DNA from: Candidatus Methylomirabilota bacterium | GTDB lineage: Bacteria; Methylomirabilota; Methylomirabilia; Methylomirabilales; Methylomirabilaceae | Length of the DNA stretch: 12,411 bases | Reading direction: 5' to 3' | Assembly (NCBI GenBank): GCA_003105305.1 | Contig: PQAQ01000149.1 | Location: 1-12,411 of the forward strand | Shown: positions 6,143 through 12,411 of the stretch, piece by piece | How the letters are laid out: each line of letters begins with the position of its first letter | Position numbering within the stretch: the first letter of the stretch is position 1 | Program-made: the position numbers and the translations under genes | The notes under the pieces: generated by a model | What the model was told of the DNA's origin: nothing | Database searches by the model: none | The model's input: the letters and a program-made list of their open reading frames with translations, nothing else

Positions 6143-7978
6143 CAGGTTGTATCCTTCCACGAAGGCGTTCACCGAGGCCACTATGATGTCGGGAGAGGTC
6201 CCGATGGCAACGATCCGGTTCCCTTCGGCGTCCTTCATGACGATGGTCGTCTCGACCGAGGCGTCGGTTCCGGGCGAGCTGATCCCCACATTGTAGTCGA
6301 TCAACTCAAAGAAAAGCTTCCCGCGGGTCAAGGCCGCCTGCTTCAGGGCGTTGATGACTGCAGCGACCGGCCCGACACCGACCGCTGTCGCCTCCACCTT
6401 CTCTCCGTCGAACAACACCCAGACAGCCGCCTCTGCTTGGCCATGGAGTGAGGTCGAGACTCGGAAATCCTCTACGGTGAGGATCGGTTCATGCGCCGAC
6501 AGACCCTTGAGGACATTCTCCACAATATACTGCAGGTCCGCCTTCATGATCGGCTTCCCTTTCTTGACAAACTCCTCGATCAACGACCGGACCTTGCCGC
6601 CATACTCCGCGGTCAGCTTGACCCCGAACTCCTGCCGGACCCGGGCGGTCACCTCGGCGACCGACGGGACGGCCTCAAACAGATTCTTGTCGCCGTTCTT
6701 GGCGCCGGCGGCCCGAATCTCATACAGGCGCAGTTTCAGGAACTTTTCGACCTCCTGCAACGAGGGATCGATCGTAGCCGGAGACGGCAGAACCCGCAGT
6801 GCCGCCTTGGGATCCTTCAGCCCGTTCCCTGTCGCAAGACAGACGACCGTCTCATCCGCCCTGACGCGCGCGCTGGTGAGCAGCAGTGGCAGCGCTCCCA
6901 CAGGGATCGCTCCGGACGGCTCGACGAAGATCGACTCCTGGCGCGCGAGTTGCTGCTGAGCCTGTAGGATCTCTGTATCGCTGAGCGACAGGGCGCATCC
7001 GCCAGACTCGCGCAGTGCAGCCAGCGCCTTCAGCCCGTCCAGCGGATCGCCTGCCATCAGCGCCGAGGCAACCGACTCCGGTTTCTGAACCGGCACAATC
7101 TCATCGCTTCCCTGATTGAACGCGGCGACGATCGGGGAGCAGCCGACCGGCTGAACGCCGATCATCCGCGGCAGGGACGAGATCAGCCCAAGCTCGTGAA
7201 ACTCTTTGAAGCCTTTCCACAGCGCAGCGATGTTGGTCCCGCACCCCATCGGGACGATCACGACCGCCGGCGCCTGCCAGTCCAACTGTTCCACGATCTC
7301 GAACGCCTGTGACTTCTGGCCTTCGACGCGGAAGGCGTAATCACCGGCCAGATAATACCCGTAGCGCCGGCTCATCTGTTCGGCAATAGAGGCGGCGTCG
7401 TTATAGGTTCCTCGAATCTGAAGAACCCGAGCCCCGTAGGAAAGGGACTGCGCCATCTTACCGATCGGGGTCCCCTCGGGCACCGCGACATAGCACGGCA
7501 GATTTGCAATCGAGGCATAGGCGGCGACGGAGCCGGCCATATTGCCGGTTGAGGCGACGCAGATGGCCTTGGCGCCCTGCTCTTTGGCCTTGGTGATCTC
7601 CACCAGCGTCCCTCGATCCTTGAAGACGCCGGTCGGGTTCATCCCTTCGTTCTTGATATACAGCCGCTTGATCCCTAACTCTTTCGCCAATCGATGGCAC
7701 CGATACAGCGGCGTTCCGCCCTCGTCAAGCGAGACCACCAGATCAAGATTCAGAATGGGATAGAAATCGAGGTATTTAAGCGCCTTGATCGGAGAGGTCT
7801 TGAGCGAGTAACGGTTCAGGCGGGCCCGGATGTAGGCGTAATCATAGCGCACGCCCAGCGGCTTGCCGCACCTGACGCACCGCGAGCTGCTCTCCTGCTC
7901 GGTACAGGTAGCGCCGCACGCAATGCAGTACAGCTCGTAAAACCGCGCCTCTCCGCGTCGTCGTCCCCTCGGGGCCAT
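6119..7978 (-). CDS. thrC: Threonine synthase fused to a LeuA-type allosteric domain
   Basis: ATG at 7978 is chosen because AGGAGG lies 5 nt upstream; an ATG at 8035 has none and lies upstream of the likely transcription start. The product has 619 residues. Residues 18-37 form a zinc ribbon (CIAC...CVRC). About 80-395 are the PLP fold of threonine synthase (O-phosphohomoserine to threonine). The Schiff-base Lys is at 120 in NPTGVFKDRG, with VASTGNMAGSVAAYA and the phosphate-binding VPMGCGTN further on. About 430-495 are a helical linker like that of 2-isopropylmalate synthase. Residues 496-612 match the LeuA dimerisation/allosteric domain: ILTVEDFRVSTSL, ATAVGVGPVAAVINAL, FELIDYNVG.SSPGTDA, and A.GTSPDIIVASVNAFV at the end. 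In LeuA and citramalate synthase this domain binds leucine or isoleucine for feedback. Here it probably senses an end product of the aspartate or branched-chain pathway (inference). Confidence 0.95.
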   Translation of the reverse strand: MAPRGRRRGEARFYELYCIACGATCTEQESSSRCVRCGKPLGVRYDYAYIRARLNRYSLKTSPIKALKYLDFYPILNLDLVVSLDEGGTPLYRCHRLAKELGIKRLYIKNEGMNPTGVFKDRGTLVEITKAKEQGAKAICVASTGNMAGSVAAYASIANLPCYVAVPEGTPIGKMAQSLSYGARVLQIRGTYNDAASIAEQMSRRYGYYLAGDYAFRVEGQKSQAFEIVEQLDWQAPAVVIVPMGCGTNIAALWKGFKEFHELGLISSLPRMIGVQPVGCSPIVAAFNQGSDEIVPVQKPESVASALMAGDPLDGLKALAALRESGGCALSLSDTEILQAQQQLARQESIFVEPSGAIPVGALPLLLTSARVRADETVVCLATGNGLKDPKAALRVLPSPATIDPSLQEVEKFLKLRLYEIRAAGAKNGDKNLFEAVPSVAEVTARVRQEFGVKLTAEYGGKVRSLIEEFVKKGKPIMKADLQYIVENVLKGLSAHEPILTVEDFRVSTSLHGQAEAAVWVLFDGEKVEATAVGVGPVAAVINALKQAALTRGKLFFELIDYNVGISSPGTDASVETTIVMKDAEGNRIVAIGTSPDIIVASVNAFVEGYNLLWARQKR

Positions 7979-8018
7979 TGATCCTCCTGAGCGTGTGATT
8001 TCGATACGAAACCGGCTC

Positions 8019-8048
8019 AATCTAGCGGGGTTCACCGCAGGGTGTCAA
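8019..8048 (-). promoter_or_regulatory. Sigma70-like promoter of the threonine synthase gene
   Basis: The minus strand reads TTGACA (8048-8043), 18 nt, then TAGATT (8024-8019, 4 of 6 to consensus). The predicted start near 8012 leaves a leader of about 34 nt with AGGAGG before the ATG at 7978. The spacer holds a short GCGG...CCGC inverted repeat. The leader is too short for a leader-peptide attenuator. Confidence 0.6.
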
Positions 8049-8076
8049 GAATTTTCAGGGAACGAATACCGGCGCA

Positions 8077-8472
8077 TCATTGGTACCCGGCCTCTTGCAA
8101 ATCATCTTCAGAGAGGCCAAAATGATGTCCGATCTCGTGCAGCAGCGTGAATCGGATCTGCGTCTGGATCTCCTGCTCGGTCCGGCAGCCCTCCTCGATC
8201 GATCGCCGGTACAGCGTGATCTTATCGGGAAGAACCATCCCGTATGAAGTCGTCCGCTTTGTGAGCGGGACGCCGGTGTAAAGACCGAAGAGCGTCGATC
8301 CCGGACCAATCCCGGCCATCGCCAACTCCTCGGATGTCGGGCGCTCTTTGACTACAATGTCGACATTTGAGAGATGTGCCGCGACCCGGGGCGGGAGCGA
8401 CGCAATCGCCTGAGCAACTAACTGACGAAACTCTTGACTGCTCAAGGTCTCGGTTCGCCTCGCCGTATTCAT
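8077..8472 (-). CDS. Small zincin-like metallopeptidase (Zincin_1/DUF1025 family)
   Basis: A 131-residue cytosolic-type protein. The zinc-protease motif HExxH is at 112-116, within TLLHEIGHHFGLSEDDL, giving H112, E113 and H116, with acidic residues at 122-124 as candidate third ligands. The region before it (LFGLYTGVPLT, MVLPDKITLYRR, then EEIQTQIR-type helix) matches the compact metallopeptidase family often annotated DUF1025 or Zincin_1. ATG at 8472 is chosen because it overlaps the rhomboid stop codon (ATGA); the frame is open to 8568 upstream, but that part lies inside the rhomboid gene and has unlikely composition. The natural substrate of the family is not known. It is the second gene of a rhomboid-zincin pair and ends 98 nt before the threonine synthase start. 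Confidence 0.88.
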   Translation of the reverse strand: MNTARRTETLSSQEFRQLVAQAIASLPPRVAAHLSNVDIVVKERPTSEELAMAGIGPGSTLFGLYTGVPLTKRTTSYGMVLPDKITLYRRSIEEGCRTEQEIQTQIRFTLLHEIGHHFGLSEDDLQEAGYQ

Positions 8473-9164
8473 AATAGCGGAACCCCCCGGAGGGGTCGCC
8501 CACGACGTCCGGCGAACGGGATCACCATCACGAGACCCGCGATGAATCCCCCGACATGAGCCAACCACGCGACACCCCCGACCTGTGCCCCCAGCGTCAT
8601 GACGCCGTTCAGAACCTGGACGATGATCCAGAATCCCAGGACCACCGTTGCCGGGATCTCCATAACCCTGGAGAAAAATCCGAGTGGAATCAGGGTCAGA
8701 ACCCGGGCGTGAGGAAAGAGGAAAAGGTAGGCGCCCAGCACACCGGAGATCGCCCCGCTGGCGCCGATCATGGGAATCTTTGACGCGGGATTGGCCCAGA
8801 TCTGAGCGGATGCAGCGCCCAACCCGGAAAGCAGGTAGAACACCAGAAACTTGAGCCGGCCCATCCTGTCCTCGACGTTGTCACCAAAGATCCAGAGATA
8901 GAGCATGTTGCCACCAACGTGGAAGAGGCCACCATGCACGAACATTGAGGTAAAGACGGTGGCGTAGAGAGGGACAGGATGCGGAATCGATAGATCGCCG
9001 CCACTGATCTCCAATGGAGTCAGACCATACTCGCGGATAAACTGCACTGCCGCTTGCGGTGACAGCATCGCCTGGTTCAGATAGACAAGAACATTCGCGG
9101 CGATGAGCCCCACTGTCACGACGGGTGTACGGCTGGATGGGATGTTATCCTTCAGTGGAATCAT
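8469..9164 (-). CDS. Rhomboid family intramembrane serine protease
   Basis: A 231-residue polytopic membrane protein that cleaves transmembrane substrates within the bilayer. The catalytic Ser is at 136 in MIGASGAISGVLGAY and the catalytic His at 203 in WLAHVGGFIAGL. The conserved HxxxN pair in the second membrane helix is H82 and N86 (FHVGGNMLYLWIFGD). About six hydrophobic segments are visible: near 15-30, 66-95, 105-122, 133-160, 170-190 and 198-218. The segment MFVHGGLFHVGGNM is a family signature. Its stop overlaps the ATG of the zincin gene, so the two proteases are translationally coupled. The L-P-L start (MIPLKDNIPSS) is typical of bacterial rhomboids of this length. The start lies 43 nt after the isoaspartate methyltransferase stop. 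Confidence 0.96.
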   Translation of the reverse strand: MIPLKDNIPSSRTPVVTVGLIAANVLVYLNQAMLSPQAAVQFIREYGLTPLEISGGDLSIPHPVPLYATVFTSMFVHGGLFHVGGNMLYLWIFGDNVEDRMGRLKFLVFYLLSGLGAASAQIWANPASKIPMIGASGAISGVLGAYLFLFPHARVLTLIPLGFFSRVMEIPATVVLGFWIIVQVLNGVMTLGAQVGGVAWLAHVGGFIAGLVMVIPFAGRRGRPLRGVPLL

Positions 9165-9207
9165 GAATGCACACGCAAGTTTTCACCCTTCGATGATCGG
9201 TTTGCGG

Positions 9208-9951
9208 CTATTGTTCGGCGCCGCCCTTTCCGGTCAACGGCACGAAGAGTACGGGCGCGACGGCGCGAACCTGTAATCTTCCGCCACGCTTCTCCCCAAG
9301 GATCAGATCCTGCGTTGTTCCGGCTACTCCTATAGGGATCACGATGCGTCCCCCCTCGCGGAGCTGCTCGATCAGGGGGCTGGGGATCTCTGGCGCGCCG
9401 GCTGCGACAACAATCCCGTCAAAAGGCGCGGCCTCCAGCCATCCCTCGTAGCCATCTCCATGGCTCACCCGCACATTCCGACACCCCAGCGCCTCAAGAC
9501 GGGCGCCGGCGGTCTCGGCAAGCGACGCAATGATTTCGATGGTGTAGACCTCAGCCGCCAACTCAGCCAGGATCGCTGCCTGATAGCCAGAACCGGTCCC
9601 GATCTCGAGGACCCGATGAGACGGCAGCACGCGGAGGAGTTGGATCATGAGCGCAACAATGTACGGCTGCGAAATCGTCTGCCCGACGCCGATGGCGAGA
9701 GGACGGTCTTCGTAGGCATACGGTCTCAGCGCGGGCTCGACAAACAGATGGCGAGGGACCCGCTCCATCGCCGCAAGGACCCGCTCATCGACGATATCGC
9801 GGGCCCTGAGCTGTTCCTCGACCATCCGCCAACGCGCCGTCTGCGCGCTTGCCTCATAGTAATCGGCCACATCTCCCCCGGATGCGATACGCCCCTGCAG
9901 CCATGCGAGGGCACGACAGCGCAAGAACGAGGCTAAGATGGAGAATCCCAC
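9208..9951 (-). CDS. pcm: Protein-L-isoaspartate O-methyltransferase
   Basis: A repair enzyme that uses SAM to methylate abnormal L-isoaspartyl residues. The SAM-binding motif is HRVLEIGTGSGYQAAIL (about 112-128), preceded by the family signature IGVGQTISQPYIVALM (87-102) and VPRHLFV (65-71). Post-motif segments (PFDGIVVAAGAPEIP, LREGGRIVIPIG) are present. The longest frame, from GTG at 9951, gives 247 residues, with AAGGTG about 9 nt upstream. Homologues usually begin near MVEEQLRARDI, here residue 43, so the N-terminus may be over-long. A GTG at 9870 (after GGGGGA) would give 220 residues. If real, the first 25 residues (hydrophobic, with arginines) could be a membrane or export segment. 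The terminator upstream at 10002-10040 suggests its own transcript. Confidence 0.94.
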   Translation of the reverse strand: MGFSILASFLRCRALAWLQGRIASGGDVADYYEASAQTARWRMVEEQLRARDIVDERVLAAMERVPRHLFVEPALRPYAYEDRPLAIGVGQTISQPYIVALMIQLLRVLPSHRVLEIGTGSGYQAAILAELAAEVYTIEIIASLAETAGARLEALGCRNVRVSHGDGYEGWLEAAPFDGIVVAAGAPEIPSPLIEQLREGGRIVIPIGVAGTTQDLILGEKRGGRLQVRAVAPVLFVPLTGKGGAEQ

Positions 9952-10001
9952 GGTGGCTCACCTTGCGGCTGCCACATCGCAGTGCATGAGCCTCACCGAA
10001 T

Positions 10002-10040
10002 AAAAAACAAGAGCCCTGATCTCTCGCAAAAGATCAGGGC
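10002..10040 (-). terminator. Rho-independent terminator behind the sigma factor gene
   Basis: On the minus strand a perfect 10-bp stem, GCCCTGATCT (10040-10031) with AGATCAGGGC (10022-10013), closes an 8-nt loop. It is followed by CTTGTTTTTTATT. It lies 84 nt after the sigma factor stop codon and separates that gene from pcm. Confidence 0.85.
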
Positions 10041-10123
10041 CGTTCGATGCGGTCTCACTCGATGTCAACCGGGCGGGTTCCACATCTCTTGCGATGCAGA
10101 ACAGCGCGGTAATCCTGACAGTA

Positions 10124-10984
10124 TTAATTCAGGTAATCCTTCAAATGTCGGGATTTGGCCCACACGCGCAATTTATCCTTCGCGCGCTCTTCGATCTGTC
10201 GGACCCGCTCACGCGAGAGCTTGAGTCGTTTGCCGACCTCCTTCAAAGTCATCGCGTCTTCTGTCCCCAACCCGAAACGTAACTCGACAATAAGCCGCTC
10301 TCTCTGGCTTAGCCCGCCGAGCATCCGCTCTATCTCTTCACGGAGCGATCTTCGGATCAAATCATAGTCAGCAGGAGGAAGCTGTCTCGATTCATACAAC
10401 TCCATTCCAATTCGCTGTTCAAAGCCGATTTCATCACTCAGAAAGGCTAGCTGACCTCCCCGATGCAACGCCCCTTCCAGGTCGCTTGCACTGAGATCCA
10501 ACCCCTCCGTCACCTCCGAATCGGTCGGCTCGGCCTGCAACTGCTGGGAGAGATCGGCGCGGACATCGCCAAGCTGCGAGGCCAAGCGCGCCTTTCTGAG
10601 TGGAAGCCTGACCGCCCCTCCGCTCACGGCCAGGGCCTGCATGATCGCTTGTCGAATCCACCAGACGGCATAGGTAATAAACTTGACATTATAATCCGGA
10701 GAATAGCGGCGCGCGGCCTCAAGGAGACCGATATTGCCTTCGTTAATCAGATCAGGAAGCGACAATCCGCACCCTCGATAGCGGAGAGCCACCTTAACGA
10801 CAAAGCGGAGATTGGCCTCTACCAATCGCTTCAGGGCCTTTTCATCACCCCGTTGACTCGCCCTACCCAGGATCAGTTCCTCTTCCTTCTTCAGGAGAGG
10901 CACCTGGGCGATCCGCTTGAGATACGCGCCAAGGGCATCACCAGAGACCCCTTTATAGAAATTTGCGAACGACCCTTTAGCCAC
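10124..10984 (-). CDS. Group 2 sigma-70 factor (RpoD/RpoS-like)
   Basis: A 286-residue RNA polymerase sigma factor lacking region 1.1. Region 1.2 is near 15-45 (GDALGAYLKRIAQVPLL). Region 2 is about 55-120 with RFVVKVALRYRG, DLINEGNIGLLEAARRY and the -10-recognition/melting helix FITYAVWWIRQAIMQAL. Region 3 spans about 125-200. Region 4 is about 215-282 with LSQRERLIVELRFGL and the helix-turn-helix TLKEVGKRLKLSRERVRQIEERA that reads the -35. These features indicate a primary-like, group 2 factor for stationary-phase or stress genes; which one cannot be decided without a phylogeny. GTG at 10984 is the start (GGGAG about 11 nt upstream). It has its own likely promoter at 11052-11081 and a terminator at 10002-10040, so it may be a single-gene transcript. 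Confidence 0.95.
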   Translation of the reverse strand: MAKGSFANFYKGVSGDALGAYLKRIAQVPLLKKEEELILGRASQRGDEKALKRLVEANLRFVVKVALRYRGCGLSLPDLINEGNIGLLEAARRYSPDYNVKFITYAVWWIRQAIMQALAVSGGAVRLPLRKARLASQLGDVRADLSQQLQAEPTDSEVTEGLDLSASDLEGALHRGGQLAFLSDEIGFEQRIGMELYESRQLPPADYDLIRRSLREEIERMLGGLSQRERLIVELRFGLGTEDAMTLKEVGKRLKLSRERVRQIEERAKDKLRVWAKSRHLKDYLN

Positions 10985-11044
10985 GCTGTTTCGCTCTCCC
11001 GTGAAGTCGATAGCCGCTCACGATGTTAAGCAAATCACGTTACG

Positions 11045-11056
11045 AGGCTTAAGCCT
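11045..11056. promoter_or_regulatory. 12-bp perfect palindrome upstream of the sigma factor gene
   Basis: AGGCTTAAGCCT reads the same on both strands and overlaps the predicted -10 of the sigma factor promoter, so it could be an operator. No known regulator site is recognised. Confidence 0.35.
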
Positions 11057-11081
11057 AACACACTGTTTGACGGGTTGTCAA
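11052..11081 (-). promoter_or_regulatory. Possible promoter of the sigma factor gene
   Basis: The minus strand reads TTGACA (11081-11076), 18 nt, then TAGGCT (11057-11052, 3 of 6). The -35 overlaps the TGA stop of the upstream gene, and TTGAC-AACCC-GTCAA forms an inverted repeat at 11067-11081. The -10 is weak. The leader would be about 60 nt. Confidence 0.45.
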
Positions 11082-11905
11082 AGACACCGCGCCTCGGAGT
11101 CTTTCCGCCTAACCACGACGTCGGATCCCCGTCCTGTGCTGAGGAATCGGGATGCATCCCCCTGATTCACAAAAATTTCCAGGTATTCGGCGCTTCCAAT
11201 GATCGCCCCTGGCGCGCCGGGGGCGACTTGCCCATAGTGGGCAACGATCGGGACTTCCCGACAAGCGACACTGACGACGCATACCGTCGGACAATCCCCG
11301 GTTGCCACCCGCTCCAGATCAGCCCTAGCGATATTTGTCACCAGGTTGCCAAACCGATCGATATGAAGGACTTCCCCCCTGATTAATAATGTCCCGGACC
11401 GTACCGCACGTGGAAGCGGCAGGCGGACATAGTCATCAATCAACTCGCCACACTCGGCGGGCTCAACCCCGCGCGAGAGGTGGCCGGCTATAGGCGCAAA
11501 CACGTCGCGTCCATGAAAGGTGGCACTGACCGGCTGAAGGAAATACCGGTTTGCAGTAATGACCCTGACAGTCGATCCGTCTTGCTCTGCCAGCGGACCC
11601 AGCAGTCCATTGTCCGGACCGATAAACAGATGGCCCCCACAGGCAACCAGGATCGGCCGACGGGGTCCGCCGACCCCCGGATCGATCACGGCAACATGGA
11701 TCGTGCCTGCGGGAAAGTAACGATACGAGGTGAGGAGATGAAACGCCCCTTCGGACGGATCATAGACGCTGCCGCCGTGACACAGATCCACGATTATCGC
11801 TTGGGGGTTGATTCTGAAAATCACCCCTTTCATAATCCCGACGAACGGGTCGCTCAACCCAAAATCGGTCAGCAGCGTGATAACCCGGCGCGTCTGTTCT
11901 TCCAT
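11078..11905 (-). CDS. SAM hydroxide adenosyltransferase (DUF62)
   Basis: A 275-residue member of the fluorinase/chlorinase-like superfamily. Most bacterial and archaeal members hydrolyse S-adenosylmethionine to adenosine and methionine rather than halogenating it. The N-terminal motif TLLTDFGLSDPFVG (D14) binds SAM. The Asp-Arg-His triad that marks the hydroxide-using enzymes is visible: D75 and R82 in VIDPGVGGPR, spaced seven apart as in characterised members, and H131 in TFHGRDVFAPIA. The C-terminal domain carries HIDRFGNLVTNI. The halogenase-specific loop is not evident, so hydrolysis is the better call. ATG at 11905 has GAGGA upstream and starts 7 nt after the thioesterase stop, so the two genes form an operon. 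Confidence 0.93.
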   Translation of the reverse strand: MEEQTRRVITLLTDFGLSDPFVGIMKGVIFRINPQAIIVDLCHGGSVYDPSEGAFHLLTSYRYFPAGTIHVAVIDPGVGGPRRPILVACGGHLFIGPDNGLLGPLAEQDGSTVRVITANRYFLQPVSATFHGRDVFAPIAGHLSRGVEPAECGELIDDYVRLPLPRAVRSGTLLIRGEVLHIDRFGNLVTNIARADLERVATGDCPTVCVVSVACREVPIVAHYGQVAPGAPGAIIGSAEYLEIFVNQGDASRFLSTGRGSDVVVRRKDSEARCL

Positions 11906-11912
11906 TCGATCC

Positions 11913-12305
11913 TCAGATTTTCATCAACAGACCGTTTGCCTCGGCAACGATCACCCCGTCCTCCTGCTCGGCCCAGGCCTTCGTCGTCACCGTCCTGCTA
12001 TCCTGTTTCACGATCTGCCCGTAAAAGATCAACCGTGATCCGATCGCGGCCGGGCGCCTGAGCCTCATCTCCAGCTTGGTGGTCACGGCCATGATCTGCC
12101 GCAGGTAGGCGTTATTGACCATCACCTCATCAAGGATGGTTGCAATAATGCCGCCGTGCAGGATATCCTTCCAGCCCTGAAACCGTTTCGGCGGAATAAA
12201 CTCAGTCCGGATTCGATCCTCGCCCACCAGTTCGAAATGGAGATGCAAACCGTCCGGATTCTGCGCACCACAGACAAAGCACATCTGATCATCTTCGTAA
12301 GTCAT
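11913..12305 (-). CDS. PaaI family hotdog-fold thioesterase
   Basis: A 130-residue acyl-CoA thioesterase-like protein. The N-terminal cysteine motif CFVCGAQNPDGLHL (C9, C12) is seen in a subset of the PaaI family. The hotdog-domain motif ILHGGIIATILDEVM (H50, G51, G52, then D59/E60 as candidate catalytic acid) and the C-terminal strand KAWAEQEDGVIVAEANGLLMKI complete the fold. ATG at 12305 has AGGA 8 nt upstream. Length is normal. It is the first gene of a minus-strand pair with the SAM hydroxide adenosyltransferase and diverges from tRNA-Leu across 80 nt. Acyl substrate is unknown. Confidence 0.92.
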   Translation of the reverse strand: MTYEDDQMCFVCGAQNPDGLHLHFELVGEDRIRTEFIPPKRFQGWKDILHGGIIATILDEVMVNNAYLRQIMAVTTKLEMRLRRPAAIGSRLIFYGQIVKQDSRTVTTKAWAEQEDGVIVAEANGLLMKI

Positions 12306-12327
12306 GGATTGTTCCTGCGCTTTTCCG

Positions 12328-12356
12328 TTGACTTTTCCGGATTGACCCTTTACAAG
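12328..12356 (+). promoter_or_regulatory. Sigma70-like promoter of tRNA-Leu
   Basis: TTGACT (12328-12333), 17 nt, then TACAAG (12351-12356), placing the start near 12363, about 23 nt before the tRNA. A second TTGACC begins at 12342. The -10 lies inside CTTTAC-AA-GTAAAG (12348-12361), an inverted repeat. Confidence 0.5.
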
Positions 12357-12385
12357 TAAAGGACGTATCCAATGCCATAGGTCGT

Positions 12386-12411
12386 GCCGAAGTGGCGGAA
12401 TTGGTAGACGC
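12386..12411 (+). tRNA. tRNA-Leu, 5' part (cut by window edge)
   Basis: The last 26 bases, GCCGAAGTGGCGGAATTGGTAGACGC, are the acceptor 5' strand and D arm typical of bacterial tRNA-Leu (class II). The anticodon lies outside the window, so the isoacceptor is unknown. Confidence 0.9.

Noticed and set aside
7979..8035. Upstream ATG for threonine synthase
   Set aside because: It lacks a Shine-Dalgarno and lies upstream of the predicted transcription start; the ATG at 7978 has AGGAGG.
8473..8568. Longer start of the zincin gene (163 residues)
   Set aside because: The extra 32 residues lie inside the rhomboid coding region and have arginine- and glycine-rich shadow composition; the ATGA-coupled start fits the family length.

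Overview
The window is GC-rich bacterial chromosome from an unidentified Gram-negative-type organism: it has a lipoprotein with a lipobox, MltG, a rhomboid protease and a PaaI thioesterase. The mix of housekeeping genes would fit a deep lineage such as Methylomirabilota (NC10) or Nitrospirota, but nothing here fixes the taxon. Nearly all intact genes lie on the minus strand.

Right to left, 12411 to 5406. A tRNA-Leu begins at the right edge on the plus strand. On the minus strand follow a PaaI-type thioesterase, a SAM hydroxide adenosyltransferase, a group 2 RpoD-like sigma factor with a clear terminator behind it, a protein-isoaspartate methyltransferase, a rhomboid protease coupled to a small zincin metalloprotease, and a threonine synthase with its own promoter. 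The threonine synthase carries a C-terminal LeuA-type allosteric domain, an unusual fusion. It converges with the only intact plus-strand protein gene, a HhH-GPD DNA glycosylase. The glycosylase diverges from a tightly overlapped minus-strand set: ruvX, mltG, a TPR lipoprotein and rlmN.

2091 to 1358 is the most striking part. Directly behind rlmN (8 nt after its stop codon) lies an initiator tRNA-fMet(CAU) gene split between U33 and C34 by a 657-nt subgroup IC3-like group I intron. The intron has recognisable P, Q, R and S elements, P2, P3, P7, P8 and P9, and ends in G. It encodes a PD-(D/E)XK-type homing endonuclease whose last 37 codons are also the ribozyme core, with the stop codon in the R element. 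A sigma70-like promoter, with rlmN's stop codon inside its -10, is placed so that transcription would start at or next to the first tRNA base.

1357 to 1 is a mobile-element graveyard against the 3' end of that tRNA gene. It holds the C-terminal part of a large serine recombinase, the N-terminal part of a Type III-like Mod DNA methyltransferase, and, fused out of frame to Mod, the C-terminal part of an IS200/IS605 TnpA. The first ~300 bases hold no gene I can recognise. The tRNA-fMet locus therefore appears to have been a target twice: once for a homing intron in the anticodon loop, and once (inferred) for an integrating element at its 3' end.
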